From Verrucomicrobiales bacterium (lineage in GTDB: Bacteria > Verrucomicrobiota > Verrucomicrobiia > Verrucomicrobiales > DEV007), in NCBI GenBank assembly GCA_013911195.1, contig JACETS010000154.1, forward strand, positions 1 through 6,211: a DNA stretch of 6,211 nucleotides, written 5' to 3'. Under the pieces are notes generated by a model that did no database searches, was not told the DNA's origin, and was given only the letters and a program-made list of their open reading frames with translations. Below, one piece after another: positions 1-6,211 of this stretch; within the stretch, counting starts at the first letter, position 1; every line of letters starts with the position of its first letter. The position numbers and the translations under genes are program-made.

Positions 1-2553
1 TGAAGCATTGGCCGTGTTGTCCCCCCATTGGGATCTACCAAGAAATATATCATTGTCGACAAGGCCCGATAGATCATTGTTCGTTGTTCCTGCTTTTACC
101 TCTTCACCGTTTTTATATACTGTGACTTGTGTCTCACCATTTGGGCCTCCTACATCATTAATAGTTACCACCCAGTGAACCTGTTCATCAAATGGGTTCG
201 TTGGGGCCCCTCCAAAATCTTGAAGTGTCATGTTAGATTGGGCATTCCAACGTAATTCATTTTGATTTATGTTTGTCCCTCTACTGAAAGACATGTGCAT
301 TACATTGTTTGTTGATGATCCTATGCTAAAGACCCTAGACCAGTTTTGGCTTGAATATTGAGTGGACCAAGTTTCAATCGTTGCGTTAGTAAGTGGGCTG
401 AGAAGGTTTGATGGTAACATTACATAGTCACTGTCATTTTGACCTCCACCTGTCAGTGTGACGCGACCTTCTTCTACAAATCCGTCATTGCCTCCTGAAT
501 CTACTATTGAACCATTTTCTCCTCCTATAGAGTCAATTAAGGTTGTGCCGGCACCGCCAACCTCATCAAAAGTCCATTGGTGAATCATTTTGGCTTGGCC
601 AATCATATAAACGGTTAACTCTTGCTGACTAGTAGTGCCTTCGCTGTCTGTTGCGGATATCGTATAGATTGTGGTTTCTTCAGGAGTAACTTCTATTTCA
701 CTAAGATCACTAACATCTCCAATGTCTTCATCAATTGATATTGATTCTGCGCCACTAATGTCCCAAGTAAGTATAACGGAATCACCCTCATTGATAGGAT
801 TTGCCGATGCTTTGAATGAGGAAATTCTTGGGCCACCTTTACCAAATTTACCACGATCTATATCATAGCTTTGCTCAACATCGCTAAGAGACAGCGTGTA
901 ATCGAAAACCTTAATCTTTGCAATGCTCATTTCAGCAGAAAGGTCGTCGGTTCTGGTGCCGTTATTTTCATTTTGATTACCTATTATTATCGGGAGAGGA
1001 TTTCCAACATTGTCTGTGGGGTGTGTATTAAAAATTGGGCCATCATTTTCAGAATTTGATAAAACCCCATCAACGTAAATCGCACGTTCATTTGAAGTTC
1101 CATTGTATGTAAGAACTAGATGGTGCCATTCGTTAGTAGAGGGATTTCCACCACCAGTTTGAAATGGCATGTCGGCTGATCCTCCCCAGCCACCTAGAGC
1201 CCCCCAAGTGGCATGATTTCCATAGAGCATAGAAAAATTGGTAGCATCAGGGCCACCTCTACGTCCCCAAGCAATAATAGTTTCTTCGGCTGGGACTGTC
1301 TCATTCCATACCCAGGCTTCTATTGAGCGATCCGCACTGCCTGATAACGGTGTTGAATCAGGTCCTACATACCAATCACCAAAACCATCAAGAGTGACAG
1401 CGTTTACTCCATCAACATTTTCTACATTAGGAACATCTAATTCAGCTTCAAAGTCTCCAGCTAGTGATCCCTCATTGATTATGTTTGATAGTGGGCCTGT
1501 ATCCAATTTTGTTATGTCGATATCCACTAAAGCACCTCCATCGGCTACTCTAATGGTGATGGATTCAGATTGAGTCATTCCATTAGAGTCAGTTGCTGAT
1601 ATTGTGAAAATGGTCGTTTCTTCAATGGTGACATCTATTTCTTCTATATCAGAAACATCACCGATATCGTTATCTATGGATATAGTCTCCGCGCCATCAA
1701 TTTCCCATGTAAAGGTTACAGTTTCATCTGGGCCGACCGTATTTTCTGAAGCTTCAAACGAAATGATTTCAGGTCCGCCTTTCCCAAATTTAATTTTATC
1801 TAAGTTGAAGCTATCTAAAACATCACTTTCTGTTAATACAGTGTCATGAACTTTTATTTTTGCGATACTGAGATCAGCAGACAGGGCGTCGGTTCGTGTT
1901 CCGTTAGGCTCATTTTGGTTGCCAATAACCATAGGCAGGGCTAAACCGCTGTCATCAAACTCATGTGTATCAAAAAAAGAGCCATTGTTTTCACTGTTGG
2001 TAAGTTCGCCATCAACATAGATCGATCTTTCGTTTGATTGGCTATTATATGTAAGAACCATATGATGCCATTCATTTGGCTCAGGAGCTCCACCTCCAGG
2101 GTAAAATGGCATGTCTGCATTACCACCCCAAGCCCCAAGGGCGCCATAGCTTGGATGATTTCCATATAGCATAGAAAAATTGGATGCATCAGGTCCGCCT
2201 CTACGTCCCCAAGCAAATATCGTTTCTTCTGAAGGAACAGAAGGATTCCATACCCATGCTTCAACGCTCCTGTCGGTATTGCCCGTTAATAGCGAGGCGT
2301 CAGGGCCGATATACCAGTCATTATTACCGTCCAGAGTTACAGCATTGACACCATCCACAGTTTCAATACTTGGAATATCAAACTCAGCTTCAAAATCTCC
2401 TTCAAGGCTTCCTGTATTTAATATTGTTTCTGCTGGTCCAGATTCTTCATCAGTAAGATCTATGTCAATCAAGATATCTGAAAAAACTAACCCATTGAGA
2501 GGTAATGATAGAGTAATTAAGATACCTGTGAGTATTTTAAATGGAGTTTTCAT
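1..2553 (-). CDS. Secreted LamG/Ig multidomain protein, C-terminus cut by window edge
   Basis: The frame is open from the ATG at 2553-2551 to base 1, giving 851 codons with no stop, so the C-terminus lies outside the window. Residues 1-25 form a Sec signal peptide: Lys2 and Lys6, a hydrophobic core, and probable cleavage after VFS25. The domains in order are LamG-1 (~68-250), Ig-like 1 (~259-336), LamG-2 (~382-564), Ig-like 2 (~573-650) and LamG-3 (~656 to edge). LamG hallmarks are SVEAWVW/SIEAWVW, EWHHMVLTYN/EWHHLVLTYN, IYVDG and SIAKIKV. LamG-3 differs: it starts MIHQWTFDE, has ATIETWS and VHWVVTI, and its last strands are missing. The Ig-like units have the pattern TW.I.GAE.ISID..IGDVS. 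The start is chosen because the signal peptide begins there, the next in-frame ATG is Met128, and TGA-TAG lie in frame 18 and 17 codons upstream. LamG folds in exported bacterial proteins usually bind glycans or proteins; no catalytic motif is seen, so a role in adhesion or glycan binding is inference. The visible protein contains no cysteine. It is probably co-transcribed behind the CRTAC1-like gene 81 bp upstream. Confidence 0.9.
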   Translation of the reverse strand, partial: MKTPFKILTGILITLSLPLNGLVFSDILIDIDLTDEESGPAETILNTGSLEGDFEAEFDIPSIETVDGVNAVTLDGNNDWYIGPDASLLTGNTDRSVEAWVWNPSVPSEETIFAWGRRGGPDASNFSMLYGNHPSYGALGAWGGNADMPFYPGGGAPEPNEWHHMVLTYNSQSNERSIYVDGELTNSENNGSFFDTHEFDDSGLALPMVIGNQNEPNGTRTDALSADLSIAKIKVHDTVLTESDVLDSFNLDKIKFGKGGPEIISFEASENTVGPDETVTFTWEIDGAETISIDNDIGDVSDIEEIDVTIEETTIFTISATDSNGMTQSESITIRVADGGALVDIDITKLDTGPLSNIINEGSLAGDFEAELDVPNVENVDGVNAVTLDGFGDWYVGPDSTPLSGSADRSIEAWVWNETVPAEETIIAWGRRGGPDATNFSMLYGNHATWGALGGWGGSADMPFQTGGGNPSTNEWHHLVLTYNGTSNERAIYVDGVLSNSENDGPIFNTHPTDNVGNPLPIIIGNQNENNGTRTDDLSAEMSIAKIKVFDYTLSLSDVEQSYDIDRGKFGKGGPRISSFKASANPINEGDSVILTWDISGAESISIDEDIGDVSDLSEIEVTPEETTIYTISATDSEGTTSQQELTVYMIGQAKMIHQWTFDEVGGAGTTLIDSIGGENGSIVDSGGNDGFVEEGRVTLTGGGQNDSDYVMLPSNLLSPLTNATIETWSTQYSSQNWSRVFSIGSSTNNVMHMSFSRGTNINQNELRWNAQSNMTLQDFGGAPTNPFDEQVHWVVTINDVGGPNGETQVTVYKNGEEVKAGTTNNDLSGLVDNDIFLGRSQWGDNTANAS
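604..1530 (-). repeat. Tandem LamG-Ig repeat, copy 2 (about 927 bp)
   Basis: This segment encodes residues 342-650, the second LamG-Ig unit. It aligns to copy 1 without any net insertion or deletion. DNA identity is highest around the WGRRGGP/NFSMLYGNH block: the 16-base string agcatagaaaaattgg occurs on the plus strand in both copies exactly 942 bp apart. Similarity fades at the end of the Ig domain (SITIRV versus ELTVYM), and the unrelated LamG-3 domain follows. Confidence 0.92.
1531..2472 (-). repeat. Tandem LamG-Ig repeat, copy 1 (942 bp)
   Basis: This segment encodes residues 28-341, one LamG jellyroll followed by one Ig-like domain. It repeats directly downstream at a constant offset of 314 residues (942 bp). 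Aligned landmarks, all 314 apart, include Asn70/384, Trp80/394, the Trp of WGRRGG at 115/429, Glu161/475 of EWHH, Gly211/525 of GNQNE, Phe256/570 of FGKGGP and Ile291/605 of ISID. A hand count over 309 aligned residues gives 201 identities, about 65%. Confidence 0.93.
2479..2553 (-). other. Signal-peptide coding segment of the LamG protein
   Basis: Residues 1-25 begin MKTPFKILTGILITLSLPLN. They have a short basic n-region (Lys2, Lys6), a hydrophobic core of about 15 residues rich in Ile and Leu, and a V-F-S/D junction with small Ser at -1 and Val at -3. That fits signal peptidase I. There is no cysteine, so it is not a lipoprotein. The mature protein would begin at about Asp26, immediately before the first copy of the internal repeat. 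Confidence 0.8.
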
Positions 2554-2634
2554 TACCAATATATTATCAGTAATTGACTTATAATAAAAGTTTTTTCTAA
2601 TTCTCTATCACCTATTCATTTGTTTGTTATCAAA
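2554..2634 (-). other. 81-bp AT-rich spacer between the two genes
   Basis: The spacer lies between the TAA stop of the CRTAC1-like gene and the ATG of the LamG gene. Read on the minus strand it is strongly AT-rich. It has no GC-rich hairpin followed by a T-run, so no intrinsic terminator is supported. The bases just before the ATG (tgataatatattggta) contain no AGGAGG-like Shine-Dalgarno sequence, suggesting leaderless-like or SD-independent initiation, as is common in Bacteroidota and some other phyla. I could not pick a convincing -35/-10 pair. The short distance, shared orientation and lack of a terminator favour one transcript, but a promoter inside the spacer is not excluded. Confidence 0.6.
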
Positions 2635-5600
2635 TTAATATGAGATCACAAATCTATCTTTATTCTTAGGTACAATTGAGTTTGTTTCTTTAGAGTCTGG
2701 CCAGATTATATTTATTTTTTTTCCGATCAATGATTTAGGAATGTTTATTAGATTTGATGATTGAGATAAATAGCCCCCAGATGATTTTATGGTTCGAGTG
2801 AAGATTTTATTTTTCTCATAACTTATGATGACCTTTGCTCCTATTGCATTTGGGTTATTAGGGGTTCCATTTAATTGTAATTTTATATTTCGCTTCCCCG
2901 CGATTAGTGAATTCACGGAGTATGAATGAACTGGACCATCGTTAGTAGTTATGAGAATCTCATCAAAGCCGTCATTATCAAGATCCCCCCACGATGCCGC
3001 TTTGCTATCACCAGGTAATACTACCCCACTATCTTCTGCATTTAGTGGAGTGAAATTTCCTTCTCCATCTCCGATTAAAACTAGGCTTAAGGCATTGTCC
3101 ATAGGTCTAGTTTCGATTTGTGGACTATAGAAATTTTGAGCAAGAAAAATATCAACATTTCCATCTGAATTAATATCCTCCGTTATAATGCCGAAAGAAG
3201 GTGAGAGTTGAGCCAAATTTGGAAGAGGTTTGAAGGTGAAATCTAATTTTTCTCGGGTTGAATTGTTAATGAAAACTCCAGTCGTTAATGTGTTGGCCTC
3301 AAGCTTGATAGAAGTGTCAATTCTATTAGATGTATATAATTCCGCCAATGAAGCAGTTGCAAAATTATGAAAGGTTTTCATTTTTTCTTTTAGAAATGGC
3401 ATTGCATTACTTGAACAGCTAAATCCTCTATGGGGGAGGCATTGGCCATTTTCGAATTTGGCTTCTAAGATTTCTTGATCCCCATCCGCATCAAAGTCAC
3501 CATAAAAAAGCAGTTCAGGCTTATCGATTGATGCTTTGTATTTTGTGTTTAGTCCAAAATTTGTGACGATCAAATCAAAATCTCCGTCGTTATCTATATC
3601 TAATGATTCAATTCCGTTCCACCATCCCGTTAATTTAGTCTTACCGAAGCTAGTCTCTATCAACTTACCCTGCTTATTTAGATAAACGCTTACTGGTCCC
3701 CACTCATGAGTGATAATAAGATCTTGCCAATCATCACCATTGATGTCGGTCCAAATTGATGATGTGACAAGACCAGATTTGCTTAATGAGTTTGAAGTTT
3801 TCAATGTAATATCGTTAAATTTTCCACTTCCATCATTTTCAAGCAAGACCGACTTAGGAGTTATTGGATACTTTCCTGGTACAGAACGACCACCAATGTA
3901 GAGATCAAGATCTCCATCCTTATCAAAATCACATGATGAGATAGAGGAGCCACTATTATAAATATTTGGAACTAATTGAGTTTGAGATTTTGTAAATTGT
4001 CCTTTCCCGTTTCCTAAATAAAGACGATCCTTGTATCTAATATGTTCTGGAGGGGCTTCAACACTCCCGCTAACTACATATAGGTCTAAATTGCCATCTC
4101 CGTTGGCTTCGAAGAAAAGTGCTCCCATGTCTTCGCAGCCAGCTTCAGAAATGGCGGGGGTGAATGGTATTTCTTTAAGCCTGCCTTTGCCATTATTTAA
4201 TAGGAGTCTTCCTATTGATCCAGTGCTGCCACCGAGAAACAAGTCTTCGTCACCATCATTATCGACATCACCTCTTGCTAGTCCTGGTCCTAATTGAGAA
4301 AGTTTATTCGGTAACAAAGGTTGCAGTCTGAAGTCGGGAAAAGGTTGTTCCCAATGATTACTTATATCACGAGTATGTTCTGATTTCACAAATAGTGTAG
4401 ATTTAACTTTTTCTTCGATGATATTTTTCTTGGAGGCATTCTCAGGTTCTACAAATGAGTAGTGATGATTGATTTTTATATCTTCAGTTCTGGTTATGGC
4501 CCCATTGGGCCAGTGGATTTCGAGAAATTCTATTGTCGTTTTGTCACCTAATCCAAAATGTATTAGGTTGTCGTCAGTCGATGAAAAGCCTCTTTGTGTA
4601 TGATTTTCACGGATTTGTATACCATTGCTTGTTTTTAATTTAACTCTTGCTCCAATGGCATTTGAATTCTTGGTTTTGCTTTTGAGTCTTAATGTGAGTC
4701 TTTTTCCGTTTGCCAAATTTTCATAAACGGAAACTGGTTTGTCGAGGTTGGTGATTATTAAATCAAGATCTCCATCTGAATCTAGATCAGCTTTGGATGT
4801 TCCATATGCCATTGAAAGTTCATCTAATCCCCAAGTTTTAGATGTATCTTTGAATTTAAGGTCCCCCATATTCTTAAAGCATAAATTTTTCTCAGGTCTA
4901 GTTGGTGAGTTCTCAAATAAGGACCATTCAGTCTGTTTAATAAGTAATTCCTCAGTTATTGGTTTGTCAGAATTATTGAAATTTCTGCTGATTCCATTGC
5001 TGACAAATGTATCAACTAGACCGTCTTCATCGAAATCAGATAGTTTTACTGACCACGACCAATCAGTACTAGATAATTTTGAAAGGAATGCAGTATCCAA
5101 AAAACGATTCGCTTTACCTGTGTTAACAAACATGCAATTTCTCATGTGCTGTGGTGGGTCAGCAATTAGCATGAACTGGTTGTTTGCCCCCATAGTACCC
5201 ATTGAAGTTTTTGACTTGTAGTGCGTCGTTCCCGCCATATCGACAACAAACAAATCCAATAAACCGTCGTTGTTAATATCAGCAGAATCAGCACCCATAC
5301 TGAACCATGGTACATGTGGTAAGTATTGTTTTGTTATATCTGAGAATGTTCCATTTCCATTATTACGGTATAAAAAATCCTGCCCTTCAAAATCATTAGC
5401 AATATAAATATCTTGGTGCCCATCGTTGTTAAAATCCCACCATGTTACAGAGTTGCCTTGCCAAGGTTTTGAGTTGATGCCGGCCTCTATAGTGACGTCT
5501 CTAAATGTGCCGTTATCGTTGATCATGAGATAATCACGAGCTCCTGCTGTATCTAGTTTAAAACCGTTTGTTGAATTGAGATTAACTTGAAAGTATTTGC

Positions 5601-6211
5601 TAAAATTAGGGAGTACTTGGTATGTGCCATCTTTAAGGACCGTAGGTGGTTTTTCTGGTTTGCCTCCATTACGATAAAATCTATGACCTAGTAAGTAGGC
5701 GTCCAAATCTCCATCATTATCATAATCTGCGAAGGCAGCGTTAAGTATTGCACCATTAATATCTAAACCAAATTGTTGTGCCTTATCGACAAATAAACCC
5801 TTGCCATCATTAATAAAAAGTTGGTTAGGGGATCCATAATTACATGCATAAATGTCTAAGTCGCCATCTCCATCAATGTCCACGATTGGTGCTCCTGCTG
5901 TCCAGTTTTGACCACCTGTTAGATTAGCTTTAATGGTATTATCCTCAAATATCCAATTTCCCTTGTTAAGGTAAATTTTGTTTGGTCCTGGGCCATTAGC
6001 TATAAAAACATCTGTAAGCCCATCATTATTAACGTCTCCCGCGGAAGCGCCGCCGCAAGCGAATGCACTGACATAAATTCTCTTTAATGGATGCGATATA
6101 TCAATAGGAAGAACTAAGTTAATTCCTGATTTTTCTGGATTAACTTTTCTGAAAAGTTTGGAATCTGAGGGTTTTCTATCTGGAAGCGGTACGATTGATT
6201 CTGCTTTATTA
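2635..6211 (-). CDS. CRTAC1-like FG-GAP/VCBS repeat protein with two ASPIC/UnbV domains, N-terminus cut by window edge
   Basis: The frame is open from the right edge (first whole codon 6210-6208) to the TAA at 2637-2635, giving 1191 visible residues. Fifteen DxDxDG-type loops start near residues 59, 111, 162, 259, 311, 392, 475, then 648, 701, 761, 822, 871, 905, 1012 and 1076, as expected for calcium-binding beta-propeller blades. An ASPIC/UnbV domain follows each array. The first is at ~499-587, with NAIGARV, a GFSS turn, HFGLG and HWPNG. The second is at ~1107-1187, with NAIGAKV, GGYLSQSS and IIWPDS but no FGLG. Other family landmarks are LFRKVNPEKSGI (~19-30), IANDFEGQDFLYRNNGNGTF (~270-289), PLLPNKLSQLGPGLA (~631-645) and LLFYGDFDADGD (~900-911). 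The first visible residues already match the start of the conserved region, so only a signal sequence and linker are probably missing. The protein ends right after ASPIC-2 with no sorting domain or membrane anchor. Family members are exported, and their ligand is generally unknown. Integrin-alpha-like adhesion is inference. Confidence 0.9.
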   Translation of the reverse strand, partial: NKAESIVPLPDRKPSDSKLFRKVNPEKSGINLVLPIDISHPLKRIYVSAFACGGASAGDVNNDGLTDVFIANGPGPNKIYLNKGNWIFEDNTIKANLTGGQNWTAGAPIVDIDGDGDLDIYACNYGSPNQLFINDGKGLFVDKAQQFGLDINGAILNAAFADYDNDGDLDAYLLGHRFYRNGGKPEKPPTVLKDGTYQVLPNFSKYFQVNLNSTNGFKLDTAGARDYLMINDNGTFRDVTIEAGINSKPWQGNSVTWWDFNNDGHQDIYIANDFEGQDFLYRNNGNGTFSDITKQYLPHVPWFSMGADSADINNDGLLDLFVVDMAGTTHYKSKTSMGTMGANNQFMLIADPPQHMRNCMFVNTGKANRFLDTAFLSKLSSTDWSWSVKLSDFDEDGLVDTFVSNGISRNFNNSDKPITEELLIKQTEWSLFENSPTRPEKNLCFKNMGDLKFKDTSKTWGLDELSMAYGTSKADLDSDGDLDLIITNLDKPVSVYENLANGKRLTLRLKSKTKNSNAIGARVKLKTSNGIQIRENHTQRGFSSTDDNLIHFGLGDKTTIEFLEIHWPNGAITRTEDIKINHHYSFVEPENASKKNIIEEKVKSTLFVKSEHTRDISNHWEQPFPDFRLQPLLPNKLSQLGPGLARGDVDNDGDEDLFLGGSTGSIGRLLLNNGKGRLKEIPFTPAISEAGCEDMGALFFEANGDGNLDLYVVSGSVEAPPEHIRYKDRLYLGNGKGQFTKSQTQLVPNIYNSGSSISSCDFDKDGDLDLYIGGRSVPGKYPITPKSVLLENDGSGKFNDITLKTSNSLSKSGLVTSSIWTDINGDDWQDLIITHEWGPVSVYLNKQGKLIETSFGKTKLTGWWNGIESLDIDNDGDFDLIVTNFGLNTKYKASIDKPELLFYGDFDADGDQEILEAKFENGQCLPHRGFSCSSNAMPFLKEKMKTFHNFATASLAELYTSNRIDTSIKLEANTLTTGVFINNSTREKLDFTFKPLPNLAQLSPSFGIITEDINSDGNVDIFLAQNFYSPQIETRPMDNALSLVLIGDGEGNFTPLNAEDSGVVLPGDSKAASWGDLDNDGFDEILITTNDGPVHSYSVNSLIAGKRNIKLQLNGTPNNPNAIGAKVIISYEKNKIFTRTIKSSGGYLSQSSNLINIPKSLIGKKINIIWPDSKETNSIVPKNKDRFVISY
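2650..2892 (-). other. ASPIC/UnbV-like domain 2, divergent, at the C-terminus
   Basis: Visible residues ~1107-1187 repeat the ASPIC landmarks NPNAIGAKV, SSGGYLSQSS and INIIWPDS. The spacing from NAIGA to WP is 49 residues, against 50 in domain 1. The FGLG motif is missing and replaced by a stretch around LINIPKSLIGKK. The protein stops four residues after this domain. I call it a divergent second copy rather than a separate family because both ends of the domain align with domain 1. Confidence 0.75.
4450..4716 (-). other. ASPIC/UnbV domain 1 of the CRTAC1-like protein
   Basis: Visible residues ~499-587 carry the canonical landmarks NSNAIGARV, ENHTQRGFSS, NLIHFGLGD and IHWPNGAITR. These are the usual ASPIC/UnbV features: an NAIGARV strand, a Gly-aromatic turn, FGLG, and a WP-G close. 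The domain sits in the middle of the protein, between the two FG-GAP arrays, and a lysine/glutamate-rich linker (~590-610) follows. In this family the domain accompanies FG-GAP repeats, and its biochemical function is not established. Confidence 0.85.

Noticed and set aside
671..1059. Two short plus-strand frames that could suggest small genes
   Set aside because: Both are antisense to LamG-2 and Ig-2 coding sequence, with no ribosome binding site or recognisable protein.
1941..2264. Minus-strand open frame of 107 codons in a different frame
   Set aside because: It overlaps copy 1 of the LamG repeat out of frame. The LamG frame is open for 851 codons with signal peptide and domain motifs, so this is a shadow.
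2560..2580. Weak AT-only inverted repeat (caattactgataatatattg on the minus strand) as a terminator or operator
   Set aside because: The stem is only about four A/T pairs with mismatches and no following T-run. In such AT-rich DNA it is expected by chance.
2605..2637. Possible readthrough fusion, because both genes lie in the same reading frame
   Set aside because: The two genes share a frame (spacer of exactly 27 codons), but TAA is followed in frame by TGA and TAG within ten codons, and the LamG gene has its own signal peptide at its start. Separate translation is far more likely.
4739..5221. Plus-strand open frame of 160 codons
   Set aside because: It lies wholly antisense to the CRTAC1-like gene, its protein is low-complexity and matches no recognisable domain, and the minus-strand frame has clear family motifs throughout. 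The other plus-strand frames (for example 1238-1573, 2180-2584, 4031-4297) are rejected for the same reason.
5881..5883. GTG at 5883 as the start of the CRTAC1-like gene
   Set aside because: The same frame stays open for 109 further codons to the window edge. That stretch encodes another FG-GAP loop (DVNNDGLTD) and the conserved LFRKVNPEKSGI region, so this GTG is an internal valine.

Overview
The window is almost entirely coding on the minus strand. It holds two large, co-oriented genes for secreted multidomain proteins, and both run off the window: the upstream gene loses its 5' end at the right edge, and the downstream gene loses its 3' end at the left edge. They are separated by 81 bp. 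I see no RNA gene, insertion sequence, CRISPR array, attachment site or origin. The plus-strand open frames I looked at are antisense shadows of these two genes.

Right part (2635-6211, minus): 1191 visible residues of a CRTAC1-like, FG-GAP/VCBS-repeat protein. It carries 15 DxDxDG-type calcium-loop motifs in two arrays, each array closed by an ASPIC/UnbV domain. This is the architecture of the roughly 1100-1200-residue 'VCBS repeat-containing / CRTAC1 family' proteins of Bacteroidota, Verrucomicrobiota and Planctomycetota. Probably only a signal peptide and a few tens of residues are missing at the N-terminus.

Left part (1-2553, minus): 851 visible residues of a secreted LamG (concanavalin A-like jellyroll) protein. 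It has a signal peptide, then a LamG-Ig unit present twice in tandem at an exact 314-residue (942-bp) spacing, then a third, different LamG domain cut off by the window edge.

Organism: AT-rich DNA (about 40% G+C by eye), a start without a recognisable Shine-Dalgarno sequence, a double-ASPIC CRTAC1-like protein, and LamG plus Ig modules of the 'TWDISGAESISID..IGDVS' type. Together these suggest a free-living, probably aquatic or marine member of the PVC group (Verrucomicrobiota most likely, Planctomycetota possible), with Bacteroidota as the main alternative. This is inference from family resemblance only.

Together, the genes probably make two exported, surface-associated or extracellular binding proteins: a Ca2+-dependent beta-propeller-like protein and a lectin-like multidomain protein. 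They may be co-transcribed and act in adhesion or glycan handling. No enzyme active site is recognisable in the visible parts, so substrate and partner remain unknown.
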